From: Chloroflexota bacterium
GTDB lineage: Bacteria > Chloroflexota > Limnocylindria > Limnocylindrales > CSP1-4
DNA: 64,000 nt
Direction of reading: 5' to 3'
NCBI GenBank assembly: GCA_003141455.1
Contig: PLMA01000042.1
Span: forward strand, 1 to 64,000
This document shows, piece by piece, positions 19,965 through 30,635 of this stretch. Every line of letters begins with the position of its first letter. Within the stretch, counting starts at the first letter, position 1. The notes beneath the pieces are model-generated. The model did not search any database, was not told the origin of the DNA, and was given only the letters and a program-made list of their open reading frames with translations. A program made the position numbers and the translations under genes.

Positions 19965-21050
19965 TCAGCCGCCCACGCTTTCCATTGTCGCCGCCACCGA
20001 TTTCTCGAACGCCTCTCGTCGGCCCGCACCCTCCGGCGAGTGCAGATAGCAGCGCGACTTCGCCCCGTTGGGGGCCGGCAGAAGCTCGGGCTCGCTGGCT
20101 GAGCAGGCCTCCCAGGCATACGGGCAGCGTGGTTGGAACTTGCACCCAGGCGGCAGCCGGAACGGGTTGGGAACGACGCCCTTGATCACCGAGAGGGCAC
20201 GGCCGCGCTTCTTGACGCCGGGGATGGAGTTCAGCAAACCCTGCGTGTATGGGTGCTGGGGCGCGAGCAGGACCTGGTCGACGGTCCCGGCCTCCACGAT
20301 GCGGCCCGCATACATCACCGCGATGGTCTGGACGGTCTCGGCAACGACGGCCAGATCGTGCGTGATGAGCAGGAGAGCGGTCCCGGTCCGGGCCTGCAGC
20401 GCCTTGATGAGCTCGAGGATCTGGGCCTGGATCGTGACGTCCAGGGCCGTGGTGGGCTCGTCGGCGATGACCAGCTTGGGGTTGCATGACAGGGCCATGG
20501 CGATCATGGCTCGCTGGCGCATGCCGCCCGACAGCTCATGGGGATACTGCTTCACCCGCCGCTCCGGGGCCGAGACTCCGACAGCCTTGAGGGACTCGAT
20601 GGCGCGCTCGGCGGCTTCCTTCTTGTTGACGTCGTTATGGAGAAGGATCGCTTCGCTGATCTGGTCGCCGATGGTGAACACCGGGTTCAGGCTGGTCATC
20701 GGCTCCTGGAAGACCATCGCAATCTCGCCGCCCCGGACGTGGCGCATCTCAGAGTCCGACAGCTTGAGCAGGTCGCGGCCGTCGAACCATATCTCGCCAC
20801 CGGCTATCTCACCGGGCGGGATGTCGATGAGTCGCATGATCGAGTGGGCGGTAACGCTCTTGCCACAGCCGGACTCTCCCACGAGCCCAACCGTCCCGCC
20901 CGGAGGGATGGAGAAGTCGACTCCGTCGACGGCTTTGACCGTGCCGTCCATCACGTGGAAGTAGGTCCGCAGGCCCCGGACGTCGAGGAGCGGGCGGTCC
21001 GGTACGGTGGCGCCCGGGTCGGCGCCGCCGGCAGGAGATATGGCGGTCAT
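19965..21050 (-). CDS. Oligopeptide/dipeptide ABC transporter ATP-binding protein (OppD/DppD-like), second module
   Basis: [74 protein letters not shown]. Confidence 0.9.
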   Translation of the reverse strand: MTAISPAGGADPGATVPDRPLLDVRGLRTYFHVMDGTVKAVDGVDFSIPPGGTVGLVGESGCGKSVTAHSIMRLIDIPPGEIAGGEIWFDGRDLLKLSDSEMRHVRGGEIAMVFQEPMTSLNPVFTIGDQISEAILLHNDVNKKEAAERAIESLKAVGVSAPERRVKQYPHELSGGMRQRAMIAMALSCNPKLVIADEPTTALDVTIQAQILELIKALQARTGTALLLITHDLAVVAETVQTIAVMYAGRIVEAGTVDQVLLAPQHPYTQGLLNSIPGVKKRGRALSVIKGVVPNPFRLPPGCKFQPRCPYAWEACSASEPELLPAPNGAKSRCYLHSPEGAGRREAFEKSVAATMESVGG

Positions 21051-22006
21051 TCGCGACTCCTGGGATCGAGGGCGTCACGAAGACCGTCGCCCATGAAGTT
21101 GATGCCAAGCACGGTCAGCACGATGGCCAGGCCGGGGAAGAGAGGCCACCACCAGTTCCCGACGAGGATGTCGTTCTGCGCGTTGCTCAAGATGTTGCCC
21201 CAGGTGGGGTTGTAGGCGGCGTTTACGCCGTAGCCGATGTAGCTCACGAACGCCTCGGTCACGATGAAAGCGGCCACCGAGAGGGTCGTCACGACGATGA
21301 TCGGGCTCATCGCGTTGGGCAGGATGTGGCGGAAGATGATGCGCAGGTCGCTCACGCCGACCGCCCTGGCCGCGTCGACGAAGACCTCTGTGCGCAGCGT
21401 CAAGAAGAGGCTGCGGACGAGCCTCGCGATCCCTGGCCAGCCGAGTAACGCGAAGACCAGCAGGATCACCCGCCAGTCGCCGTACCCAAACACCTTCGCG
21501 AACACGATGATCACGAACAGAAGCGGCATGCTCAAGAGCACGTCCACGATGCGCATCAGGATCGTGTCCACCCAGCCGCCGAAGTACCCGGAGATGCCGC
21601 CGACTATCGCACCCAACACCGACGCGAACGCCGCGGCCCCGATCCCGATCGTGAGCGAGAGTCGCGCGCCGTTCACGACCAGGGTGAGAAGGTCCTCCTG
21701 CGTTCCGCCTACCGTGCCCAGGATATGCCCGTCGTTGAAGGGCGGGCAGCCGAGATTGGCCGAGATCGTGGTGCCCGGGCAGAACTTCAGCGGGTATGGA
21801 ACGTTCGTGGCTTCGTACGGCAGGATGAACGGTCCGAAGGCGGCGATCGCGACAAAGGTCAAGAAGAGGCCGGCGCCGAACATTGCCAGCTTGTGGCGGC
21901 GGAACCGTCGCCAGGCGAGCTGCCACTGGTTCAGCGAAACGAGGGCGACTTCGAAGTCGGCCGGCGCGTCTGAGGCCGTTGGGGTCATGTCGGGAATACG
22001 ATCCAC
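21047..22006 (-). CDS. Oligopeptide/dipeptide ABC transporter permease (OppC/DppC-like), second module
   Basis: [68 protein letters not shown]. Confidence 0.88.
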   Translation of the reverse strand: MDRIPDMTPTASDAPADFEVALVSLNQWQLAWRRFRRHKLAMFGAGLFLTFVAIAAFGPFILPYEATNVPYPLKFCPGTTISANLGCPPFNDGHILGTVGGTQEDLLTLVVNGARLSLTIGIGAAAFASVLGAIVGGISGYFGGWVDTILMRIVDVLLSMPLLFVIIVFAKVFGYGDWRVILLVFALLGWPGIARLVRSLFLTLRTEVFVDAARAVGVSDLRIIFRHILPNAMSPIIVVTTLSVAAFIVTEAFVSYIGYGVNAAYNPTWGNILSNAQNDILVGNWWWPLFPGLAIVLTVLGINFMGDGLRDALDPRSRE

Positions 22007-22015
22007 TGCGTCGCC

Positions 22016-23083
22016 CTAGTCGTACTTGACGCGGGGATCGACCACCGCGTACAGGACGTCGGCCAGAAGGTTGGCAAAGACGATGCTGACCGCGGCGATC
22101 AACAAGATGCCCATCAGCACCGGGTAGTCCGTGTGGCCGACGGACTCGATGAACTGCCGGCCCATTCCCGGCCAGGCGAAGATCGTCTCCGTCACGATCG
22201 CGCCGCTGAAGAGGAACGGAATCTCCAGGCCGACATTCGTGATCACCGGCAGCAGGGCGTTGCGGAGCGCATGCCGGAGAACGACCCGCCGCTCAGGCAC
22301 ACCCTTCGCTCGCGCCGTCTTGACGTAGTCCTGGTTGAGCGAGTCCAGCATGCTCGATCTCACGAACCTCGAGTCGCCGGCGATGCTCACGGTGACGAGC
22401 GTCAAGACCGGCAACACGAGATGCCGGCCCAGGTCGAAGATCGCGAAGAACGGGTTCTGGCCGAAGAAGACCCAGTAGCTGTCCGTGCCGAACGCGGGAG
22501 TCGTATATGGGTCGTTCATGCCGCTGGCCGGGAACCACCGTAATGGAGGCACCGACAGGAATGTGATCAGCATCAACCCAAGCCAGAAAGTTGGCAGCGA
22601 ATAGCCGACGTAGTTGAAGATGGTCAATCCCGAGTCGAACAGGCTGTAGCGTTTGACCGCCGCATACACCCCCGCGAGGATCGCGATCGTGACCCATATG
22701 AGGTAGGCGGTCACCGTCAGGATCAGCGTCGGGAGCATCCGCTGGGCGATGACGTCCGTCACCAACCGCCCGTCGAAGACCGAGTATCCGAAATCGCCGT
22801 GCAGGATGCCGTTATCGCCGCCGCCCAGAGCGGGAGGCAGGACGTTCACCACGATTGGCTTGTCGCCGCACACGCCGAGCCACTTGCAGTACTGGAGCGG
22901 AAGCGGATCGTCCAGACCCCAGCGATGCTCAAACGCGGCGATCTGCGCCTGAGTGACCCTTGCGTTCTGGGCGAAGCGCTGAGCCGGATTGCCCTGCACG
23001 TGCATCAGAAGGAAGGTGAAGACCGTGATCAGGAACAGAACCGGTATGGCCTGGATCATGCGCCTGACGACGTACTTGATCAT
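22016..23083 (-). CDS. Oligopeptide/dipeptide ABC transporter permease (OppB/DppB-like), second module
   Basis: MIKYVVRRMIQAIPVLFLITVFTFLLMH, YVKTARAKGVPERRVVLRHALRNALLPVITNVGLEIPFLFSGAIVTETIF. Confidence 0.9.
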   Translation of the reverse strand: MIKYVVRRMIQAIPVLFLITVFTFLLMHVQGNPAQRFAQNARVTQAQIAAFEHRWGLDDPLPLQYCKWLGVCGDKPIVVNVLPPALGGGDNGILHGDFGYSVFDGRLVTDVIAQRMLPTLILTVTAYLIWVTIAILAGVYAAVKRYSLFDSGLTIFNYVGYSLPTFWLGLMLITFLSVPPLRWFPASGMNDPYTTPAFGTDSYWVFFGQNPFFAIFDLGRHLVLPVLTLVTVSIAGDSRFVRSSMLDSLNQDYVKTARAKGVPERRVVLRHALRNALLPVITNVGLEIPFLFSGAIVTETIFAWPGMGRQFIESVGHTDYPVLMGILLIAAVSIVFANLLADVLYAVVDPRVKYD

Positions 23084-23103
23084 GTGACTCGCTCGTGTGT
23101 ATG

Positions 23104-23139
23104 AGAGGGCGACGAGCCCGACGGGGCTCGTCGCCCTCT
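23104..23139. terminator. Very strong hairpin between SBP and OppB-like genes of the second module
   Basis: AGAGGGCGACGAGCCC-GACG-GGGCTCGTCGCCCTCT: perfect 16-bp stem with 4-nt loop; no T-tract on either side. Confidence 0.65.
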
Positions 23140-23175
23140 GTTATCGAGAACTAATGCTAGAGGCCGATCTTCAGA

Positions 23176-24846
23176 TCAGTCTGCAGTCCAGTCGCCGATG
23201 TTCCACTCACCGGCCGACGTGGTCGGGTTCCCGGTGAAGTTGTGGATCCTCGGCTTCACGAGCCACACGTCCTTGCGCATGTAGAGCGGCAGCTCGTAGG
23301 TGTTCTGGTCGGTGACGTAGATGTCCTGGATCGTCCCCATCGCGGCTTTGACCACCGTCGGATCGACGGAGTTCTTGACGGCGTTGTAGGCGTCGTCGAG
23401 CGCCGGAAGGTTGATTCGGGCGGTGTTCTGGCCGTTGTGCGGGGCGGCGTCCGGAATACCCTGGGAGGTGTAGACGTTGTATCCGCCGAGCGGATCCAGC
23501 GGCGACACGTACGCGAACTCAGCCACGTCGAAAGTGCCGTGGACCAGGTTGCACTTGGTGTCTGCCTTGATGGCGTCCCACCCACCGAAAACGTCGCCGG
23601 ACGGAGCTGCGGTGACATTGGCCTGGATGCCAACTGCCTTCAGCTGCGAAGCCACGAGCTTGAGGGTGTCCTGGCGCACCTGGCGGGTAGTGGTGCAGTA
23701 GTCCAGCGCGAGCGTCTTGCCCGCCTTAGCCATGTAGCCGTCGGAGCCGAGGGCCCAGCCGGCAGCGGTCAGGAGAGCGGTCGCAGCCGCCGGATCGGCA
23801 GCCGTAGAGCCACCCTCGACCTTGTAGTACCAGGTCAGAGGAGAGATGTAGTTGTTGGTGACCGAGACGTTACCTCCGAGCGGTCCGGCCGCGATGGCCT
23901 GGCGGTCGGTCGCGAGCTTGACGGCTTTGATGATCGTCTTGTAGTCAGCGCCGAACTTGTCCGATAGCGACTTGTTGTTGAACTGGTGGAGTTCGTAGGT
24001 CAGCGAGTCGTGGATGACTTGCTCGTTCAGATCGATGCCCGCGAGAGATGGGATGTCGGCGTCGTTGAGGTCCTGGGCGACGTCGTACTCGCCGGCCTTG
24101 TAGCCCTGCAGCATCGTCGCGGCGTCCGCGTAGTACTTCCAAATCACCTGATCCACAAACGGGGCATGGCCGCTGATGGTGGACCACTTGCTGTTGGCAA
24201 CCGTTGTGAGCTGCGCGTCGGCCTGGGCCTCGGTCGGGATGTACGGCCCGTCGTAGACGCCGGACTTCAGGTCGCCCATGGGATACAGCTTGGTCGGGGC
24301 ATCCTTGACCGGAATGCTCTGGATGTACTTGGCCGGGAGCAAAGGCGCGACGAGGTAGAGATAGCCCTCGTACACCTTGCCGAAATGCATCACGCAGGTG
24401 GTGCCGCTACCGCCGTCGATTGCGGTGACGTCCTCCCAACCGATGGTGCCGCCGGCCAGACCCGTGTTGTCCGGGTCCATGATCCATTTCCACGTGCCCG
24501 ATAGGTCGTCGCACGTGATGGCGCTGCCGTCGGACCACTGCATGCCGGACTTGAGCTTCCAGGTCACGTCCATACCGGCCCCCACCATCTTGACGTCACC
24601 GTTGGCCAGAGTCGGCACTTCGGTGACGAGGGTCGGGATCGTGCGCAGGTCGGGCGTCACGTCCACCAGGTTGTGGAACATGCTGCCGGCGACTTCGATG
24701 TCGGTCTCTGCCTGGGCCAGATACGGGTTGACCGTATCGGGGTACTGCCACTCGGCAACCACGATCTTCTTCGAGGGAGTGCTGGACGAGCACGCCCCGA
24801 CAATGAGCGCGCCCACGGCGAGAACGCTGAAAAGACGTCTATACAT
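23176..24846 (-). CDS. ABC transporter solute-binding protein, family 5, lipoprotein
   Basis: Lipobox ALIVGACSSS; KKIVVAEWQYPDTVNPYLAQAETDIEVAGSMFHNLVDVTPDL; DVTWKLKSGMQWSDGSAITCDDL. Confidence 0.9.
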   Translation of the reverse strand: MYRRLFSVLAVGALIVGACSSSTPSKKIVVAEWQYPDTVNPYLAQAETDIEVAGSMFHNLVDVTPDLRTIPTLVTEVPTLANGDVKMVGAGMDVTWKLKSGMQWSDGSAITCDDLSGTWKWIMDPDNTGLAGGTIGWEDVTAIDGGSGTTCVMHFGKVYEGYLYLVAPLLPAKYIQSIPVKDAPTKLYPMGDLKSGVYDGPYIPTEAQADAQLTTVANSKWSTISGHAPFVDQVIWKYYADAATMLQGYKAGEYDVAQDLNDADIPSLAGIDLNEQVIHDSLTYELHQFNNKSLSDKFGADYKTIIKAVKLATDRQAIAAGPLGGNVSVTNNYISPLTWYYKVEGGSTAADPAAATALLTAAGWALGSDGYMAKAGKTLALDYCTTTRQVRQDTLKLVASQLKAVGIQANVTAAPSGDVFGGWDAIKADTKCNLVHGTFDVAEFAYVSPLDPLGGYNVYTSQGIPDAAPHNGQNTARINLPALDDAYNAVKNSVDPTVVKAAMGTIQDIYVTDQNTYELPLYMRKDVWLVKPRIHNFTGNPTTSAGEWNIGDWTAD

Positions 24847-25551
24847 CCATCCGCCTCCAACTCACTCATGCATTGATTGAGAGAGAAACCCTAGTTCCCG
24901 CCGCGCGGCCGCTTCGCGTCTGGGTCGGCGGCGAGAAGTGGGCTCTTCTCCTGATGCTGGGCCGGCCATGAGCGCCCCTACTATGGAGAGGCACTCCGGG
25001 GGTGTCAATTGACCGCCGGCGACCGCCACCGCTCAAGTGATCCGTCGTCCTGCCGGCACCTCCTCGAACACAAAGCAATGGGGACCTGTACTCGGCAGTC
25101 CCGTCTTCCTCCCGGGCGCGCTCCCTTGGTCAGCCGCTCCCGGAACGGGTCTGTCATACGCCATCGGCCCTGGTGGCTGGACCTGCCGGGCCCCGCGAAA
25201 GCGACGGCACATGTTCCGCGCGCATCGCGAGCGTCGGATCTCCGAACTCGCTCCTGCGCCGGTCGCGAGAGCTATTGGCAGTCCTTTCCAGTGCCCGTGT
25301 GCGTACGATACACCCTGTATAACACCGCGGATGGCCCCATCTCCGAGCAGCATGGTCGCCGTTTTCGTGGATGCCGCGCCCCTGCGCTCTGGTCATCCGT
25401 TGGCCGTTCGAGAGGCCCGTCCGGAGCCCCCGCCGAACGGTCTCGTAGTAGCTCGCCGCCGGACGGCCTGCGCGTTCCGCAGAGACCTCGGCCTAAGGCC
25501 GTCCGAGCCCGGGTGAACGCGGCCGCTCACAATCACGGCGCAGCCGGGCGA

Positions 25552-27348
25552 TCAATCGACCCACCAGTCGCCGATGTTCCACTCACCACCGGCGGAGGTC
25601 GGGTTGCCGGTGAAGTTGTGAATCCGCGGGCCGACGAGCCAGACATCCTTGCGGAAGTAGAGCGGGAGTTCGTAAGTGTTCTTGTCCGAGCCGTAGATGT
25701 CCTGGATCGCGGACATCGCATCCCGAATCTGGGTGAAGTCCACGCTCGACCTGACGGTGCCGTAGGCCTTGTCGAGCGCCGGGAGGGCGATGCGAGTCAC
25801 GTTCTCACCCGTGTTGGGTGGATTGTCCGGGATCTCATCTGAACGGTAAGCGCGAGATTGAAGGAGCGGATCCACCCCGGACCAATCGTAGGAGAACTCG
25901 GCCACGTCGTAGTTGCCGTGGCGAAGATTGCACGCCGTACCGGGCTTGCTCGTGTTCCACAGGCCGAAGACATCCCCCGTCGGCTTCGTGTTCAGGTCGA
26001 CCTTGATGCCGATCGCCTTGAGCTGTAAGGCCACGAGTTTGAGCGTGTCCACTCGGACCGAGGGATTGTCCGAGCAGTAGGACAGCTCGAGGAGCTGGCC
26101 CCCCTTGGACAGGTAGCCGTCGGCGTTCTTGCTCCATCCGTCGTTCGCGAGGAGCGTGGAGGCCGAGATCGGATCGGCGGTCATGGAGCCGCCCAGATCC
26201 TTGTAGTACCACGAGAGCGGCGAGATGAAGTTGTTGCTCACCGTGACGTTGCCGCTCAGGGGCCCCATGGCAATGGCCTGGCGGTCGGTCGCAAGCTTGA
26301 TGGCCCCGATGATGATGGGGTAGTCGGTCCCGAACTTGTCCCTGAGGCTCGCGTTGTTGAAGGCGTCGAGCTCATAGTCCAGCGAGTCGTGGATGATCTG
26401 CCGGCTCGCGTCGATCCCCGTCAGCGCAGGGATGTCGTCATTGCCAAGGCCCTGGCCGACGTCGTAACCACCGGTCTTGAAGGCGGCGATCACCGAGTCC
26501 GGGCCGCCGAAGAACTTCCACGTCACCGACCCGAGCCACGGCGCGTGCCCGCTGATGGTCTGCCACTTGGGGTTCGGAACCAGGGTGATCTGGGCGCGAG
26601 CCTTGGCCGCCGTCGGGATGTACGGGCCGCTGTAGACGCCGGAGGCGGGGCTGCTCAGGGGATACAGCCTGGCCGGAGCCTCCCTGACTGGGATGGTGGC
26701 GAGGTAGTGAGCGGGCAGGACCGGCGAAAAGAGGTTGAGGTAGCCCTCGTACACCGTGGAGTAGTGAACCACGCAGGTCGTGCCGATTCCGCCGTCGATG
26801 CCGGAGATGTCCTCCCAGCCGGCGGTCCCGCCAACGAGGCCGGCGTTGGCCGGATCCATGTTCCATGTCCACGTCGCCTTGACGTCGTCGCAGTTGATCG
26901 GCTCGCCGTCCGACCACTGCATGCCGGGCTTGAGCTTCCAGGTCACGCTCATGCCGGCGTCCTTGAGAACGACGCCGCCGTTGTCGATGGTCGGGACGTC
27001 CTGCGCCAGGTCCGGGGCGTAGCGCAGGTCCGGGGTGACGGTGAGCAGGCTGTCGAACATGCTGGCCGCGACCTCGAAGTCCGTCCCGAGGCGCGCGAAG
27101 TAGGGCACCAAGGTGTCCGGGTACTGCCATTCGGCGAGAACGATCTTGCCGCCGGTGGCGGCGGCGGGCGTGGCGCGGTACGTAGAACCCGTCAACAGCG
27201 CCTTCGCCGGCGTGGGCGAGACGGCGGGAGCAACTGGACTCTGGGTCGACGTCGCCACCGTCGCGGGCGCGGGCGTCCTCGTCGGCGACGAACAGGCGCT
27301 GGCGGCCAGGACCGCAACGGCGAGTACGCCGCCTAGACGCTGACGCAT
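25552..27348 (-). CDS. ABC transporter solute-binding protein, family 5, lipoprotein (paralogue of 23176-24846)
   Basis: Lipobox VLAASACSSP, Pro/Thr/Ala linker, KIVLAEWQYPDTLVPYFARLGTDFEVAASMFDSLLTVTPDLRYAP; C-terminal RIHNFTGNPTSAGGEWNIGDWWVD matches the paralogue. Confidence 0.9.
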   Translation of the reverse strand: MRQRLGGVLAVAVLAASACSSPTRTPAPATVATSTQSPVAPAVSPTPAKALLTGSTYRATPAAATGGKIVLAEWQYPDTLVPYFARLGTDFEVAASMFDSLLTVTPDLRYAPDLAQDVPTIDNGGVVLKDAGMSVTWKLKPGMQWSDGEPINCDDVKATWTWNMDPANAGLVGGTAGWEDISGIDGGIGTTCVVHYSTVYEGYLNLFSPVLPAHYLATIPVREAPARLYPLSSPASGVYSGPYIPTAAKARAQITLVPNPKWQTISGHAPWLGSVTWKFFGGPDSVIAAFKTGGYDVGQGLGNDDIPALTGIDASRQIIHDSLDYELDAFNNASLRDKFGTDYPIIIGAIKLATDRQAIAMGPLSGNVTVSNNFISPLSWYYKDLGGSMTADPISASTLLANDGWSKNADGYLSKGGQLLELSYCSDNPSVRVDTLKLVALQLKAIGIKVDLNTKPTGDVFGLWNTSKPGTACNLRHGNYDVAEFSYDWSGVDPLLQSRAYRSDEIPDNPPNTGENVTRIALPALDKAYGTVRSSVDFTQIRDAMSAIQDIYGSDKNTYELPLYFRKDVWLVGPRIHNFTGNPTSAGGEWNIGDWWVD

Positions 27349-27477
27349 CCGCGCCTCCCTAACGAGCTCGATCCTACGACCGTGGCCGGCGCCAAGGGCT
27401 GCGCCACGCCGGCGGCTGCCGGAACAGACGTCACCGCATCTGGGCCGTGGCGGACTGCCGGGACGTTATCGGACCGC

Positions 27478-27506
27478 ACTATGCCCAGACGCTCTTGGAG
27501 TGTCAA
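27478..27506 (-). promoter_or_regulatory. Candidate sigma70-type promoter for the SBP/opp supercluster
   Basis: Minus strand: TTGACA (27501-27506 complement), 17-bp spacer, CATAGT (27478-27483 complement), about 130 nt upstream of the SBP start. Confidence 0.5.
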
Positions 27507-27626
27507 ACGATGCGCATATGTGCTCGACCAGGGGTGTTCGACGCGACCGGAGTAAGCGGAGTGGTTCACCCATGATCCCCTTCTGCCCCCGGGAAGCCCT
27601 TGTCGACCCGCGATGGACGCGTGGGT

Positions 27627-29126
27627 TCAGTCGGGGCAGGGCGTCTGGCTGCCGGTCATGGCCCGCCATCTTAGGTTGGGCTGGCGCGCGGCCGTCGTCT
27701 CGTCCAGCCGACGCACCGGTGTCTCGTGAGGAGCCGAATGCAGCAACTCCGGGTCGTCGTGAGCCTCGGCGACGATGCTCCGAAGCGCTTCCACGAACGC
27801 GTCGAGCGTCTCCAGCGCCTCGGTCTCGGTCGGCTCGATGAGGAGGGCCTCTTCCACGGTCAGAGGGAAGTAGATCGTGGGCGGGTGGAAGCCGTAGTCG
27901 ATGAGCCGCTTGGCCACGTCGAGCGTGCGAATCCCCGTCTCCGACTTGAGCGTCGCGGCCGAAGCCACGAACTCGTGCATGCAGTGCCGCTCGAACGGCA
28001 CGTCCAGAATGCCGGCCAGACGGGTCTTGAGATAGTTGGCCGCCAGGACGGCGTCATCGCTCACTTCGCGAAGCCCTTGAGCGCCGTGGGCGCGAATGTA
28101 GGCGTACGCCCTGACGAGGACGCCGGTGTTGCCGGCGAAGGCCCGCATCCGCCCGATGCTGTGCGGCCGCTCCCCGGGGCGCTCCAGACGGAACTTCCCA
28201 TCCGACTCGCGGAGAACCCGCGGCGAGGGCAGGAACGGCATCAGCTTCTCCCCCACCCCGACCGGACCCGCACCGGGCCCGCCTCCGCCGTGGGGCGTGG
28301 CGAACGTCTTGTGGACGTTGAAGTGCATCACGTCGAAGCCGGCTTCGCCGGGCTTGAAGCGGCCCATGATGGCGTTCAGATTCGCGCCATCCATGTAAGC
28401 CAGGGCGCCGACCGCATGGACGGCCTCCAGCAGCTCACGCAGCCCCGACTCGAAGAGGCCGAGCGTCGAGGGGTTGGTGATCATGACGGCGGCCGTGCGC
28501 GGCCCGAGGGCCGCAGTGAAGGCCGCGATGTCGACGCCGCCGTCGGGAGCGGAGGGGATGGTGACCGTGCTGAAGCCGGCCATCGAGGCGGTCGCGGGGT
28601 TGGTGCCGTGGGCCGAATCCGGGACGAGAACCTCCGTCCGCTCGAAGTCGCCCCGGCTGTGGTGGTAGGCCCGGACCATCAGGATTCCGGTGAGCTCGCC
28701 CTGGGCGCCGGCCGCCGGCTGAAGCGTCACGGCCTTCATTCCGCCGATCTCGGCGAGCGCCTGCTCAAGTTCCCACAGCAGCTGCAGCGTGCCCTGGGCC
28801 AGCTCATCCGGAGCCAGCGGGTGCAGGGCCGCGAAGCCCGGTAGCCGAGCCGCCCATTCGTCGATCTTGGGGTTGTACTTCATCGTGCACGAGCCCAGCG
28901 GATAGAAGCCGGTGTCGACGGAGTAGTTGAGCTGGGAGAGGCGGACGTAGTGGCGGGCGAGCTCCGGTTCCGAGACCTCCGGCAGCCGGGGCCCCTGCGC
29001 GCGCAGTCGATCGGCCGGGATGCGGGCCAGGGAGTCCTTCGGCGGGTGCGGGATCTTGCCACCGCCGCGCCCGGGCCGGGACATCTCGAAGAGGGTGGGC
29101 CCGAGGCGATCGCCGGCGCCGCTCAT
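27627..29126 (-). CDS. gcvPB: Glycine dehydrogenase (decarboxylating) subunit 2
   Basis: SVDTGFYPLGSCTMKYNPKI, GMKAVTLQPAAGAQGELTGILMVRAYH, VPDSAHGTNPATASMAGF, FNVHKTFATPHGGGGPGAGPVGV (PLP lysine). Confidence 0.93.
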   Translation of the reverse strand: MSGAGDRLGPTLFEMSRPGRGGGKIPHPPKDSLARIPADRLRAQGPRLPEVSEPELARHYVRLSQLNYSVDTGFYPLGSCTMKYNPKIDEWAARLPGFAALHPLAPDELAQGTLQLLWELEQALAEIGGMKAVTLQPAAGAQGELTGILMVRAYHHSRGDFERTEVLVPDSAHGTNPATASMAGFSTVTIPSAPDGGVDIAAFTAALGPRTAAVMITNPSTLGLFESGLRELLEAVHAVGALAYMDGANLNAIMGRFKPGEAGFDVMHFNVHKTFATPHGGGGPGAGPVGVGEKLMPFLPSPRVLRESDGKFRLERPGERPHSIGRMRAFAGNTGVLVRAYAYIRAHGAQGLREVSDDAVLAANYLKTRLAGILDVPFERHCMHEFVASAATLKSETGIRTLDVAKRLIDYGFHPPTIYFPLTVEEALLIEPTETEALETLDAFVEALRSIVAEAHDDPELLHSAPHETPVRRLDETTAARQPNLRWRAMTGSQTPCPD

Positions 29127-30568
29127 CTGGCCGCCTCCCCGGCTGAGCGACCGGTCGAGCCGGTCGGCCGGCCCCCGCCCAGACCCTCCAGGCTCAGTTG
29201 CCGTCCACGCTCTATCTCATCGCCCAGCGCCCGGCCGAAGAGAGCGATCTCGGTGGGCTTCGTGACTTCCGTCGCGCAGACGAGAAGGGCGTCTGCGAGC
29301 ATCGGGTCGGCGGGCTCTATCCGGGCCAGAGGAAGCCCGGCCAGGACGCCGCGGTCCAGGAGGCGCCGATGGACCTCGCCGGCATTGGGGACCCTGACGG
29401 CGAACTCGTTCAGGTACGGCCCGGGATGGAGCCGCGGGGCTCCCGCCTCCGCCAGCGCTCGCTCCAGCTCCGCGGCCCGGGCCGCCCCGAGAGCGGCCAC
29501 GTCTCGCAGCCCGTGAGGCCCGATCGAGGCCAGGTAGATAGCCGCGGCGAGGGCGCACAGCGCCTGGTTGGTGCAGATGTTGCTGGACGCCTTCTCGCGG
29601 CGGATGTCCTGCTCCCGCGCGCGGAGGGTCATCACGAAGGCACGCCGGCCGTCGACGTCGGAGGTCATGCCGATGAGCCGGCCCGGTATCTGCCGAACCA
29701 GGGCTTCTCGGCAGGCCAGGATCCCCAGATACGGCCCGCCGAATGCGAGCGGAATGCCGAGCGACTGCCCCTCGCCGGCTGCGATGTCGGCGCCGTACTC
29801 CCCCGGCGACGCCAGCACGGCCAGCGACACCGGCTCCACGACAGACACGAAGAGCGCGCCGGCGGCATGGGCCACGCTGCCGATCTCGGCCATCGGCTCC
29901 AGCAGGCCGAGGAAGCTCGGGTTCGCCACAACCACTCCGGCGACGGGGCGGTCCGAGTCGGCCAGCATCCGTTCCAGTGCCGCGAGATCGGTCGTTCCGG
30001 CGGCCGGGCCGTCGGCGACGAGGGGGATCTCGTCCGCTTCGAGCGATGCGCCGCCGAAGTAGGTGCACACCGTCTGGCGATAGTGCGGGTGCACGCCGCG
30101 ACTGATCAGGATCCGCTGGCGACGCGTCGCCCGGCAGGCCATCAGGGCGCCCTCGGCCGTGGCCGTCGCGCCGTCGTAGTGCGACGCCGAGACGACGTCG
30201 AGGCCGGTCAGCTCGGCCAGAAGCGACTGGTACTCGTAGATCGTCTGAAGGGTGCCCTGGCTGATCTCGGGCTGATAGGGCGTGTAGGCGGTGTAGAACT
30301 CGCCGCGGAGCAGCAGCTGGTCTACGACCGCGGGAACGAAGTGGCGGTACGCCCCGGCACCGAGGAAGCTGACCAGGTCGACGCGGTTGCGATCGGCCAG
30401 CGCGCGCAGCCGGTCCGACAGCTCGACCTCCGATTCGGGTTCCGGCAGCTCCAGGCGTGACGCCCGCAGCGAAGGCGGGATGTCGGCGAAGAGGTCGTCC
30501 ACGGAGGCGACGCCGATCGCGGCCAGCATCGACGCGCGGTCCTCGGGCGTGTGCGGTCCGTAGGCCAT
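29123..30568 (-). CDS. gcvPA: Glycine dehydrogenase (decarboxylating) subunit 1
   Basis: YGPHTPEDRASMLAAIGVASVDDLFADIP, AYTPYQPEISQGTLQTIYEYQSLLAELTGLDVVSASHYDGATATAEGALMA. Confidence 0.93.
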   Translation of the reverse strand: MAYGPHTPEDRASMLAAIGVASVDDLFADIPPSLRASRLELPEPESEVELSDRLRALADRNRVDLVSFLGAGAYRHFVPAVVDQLLLRGEFYTAYTPYQPEISQGTLQTIYEYQSLLAELTGLDVVSASHYDGATATAEGALMACRATRRQRILISRGVHPHYRQTVCTYFGGASLEADEIPLVADGPAAGTTDLAALERMLADSDRPVAGVVVANPSFLGLLEPMAEIGSVAHAAGALFVSVVEPVSLAVLASPGEYGADIAAGEGQSLGIPLAFGGPYLGILACREALVRQIPGRLIGMTSDVDGRRAFVMTLRAREQDIRREKASSNICTNQALCALAAAIYLASIGPHGLRDVAALGAARAAELERALAEAGAPRLHPGPYLNEFAVRVPNAGEVHRRLLDRGVLAGLPLARIEPADPMLADALLVCATEVTKPTEIALFGRALGDEIERGRQLSLEGLGGGRPTGSTGRSAGEAAR

Positions 30569-30635
30569 CGACTCAGCTCCCTTCGGGGTTCATCAGGTGG
30601 GGCATGCGGGGAGCAACCCTGTCTCGCACAGGACG

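Noticed and set aside
25009-25842. 277-aa plus-strand ORF in the SBP3-SBP4 spacer
   Set aside because: Half lies antisense to the SBP4 coding region; sequence is compositionally spurious with no family motif.
30569-30635. Possible riboswitch-like sequence upstream of gcvPA (CCTGATGAACCCCGAAGGGAGCTGAG)
   Set aside because: Best explained as a ribosome-binding site region; too short and lacks the glycine riboswitch core.
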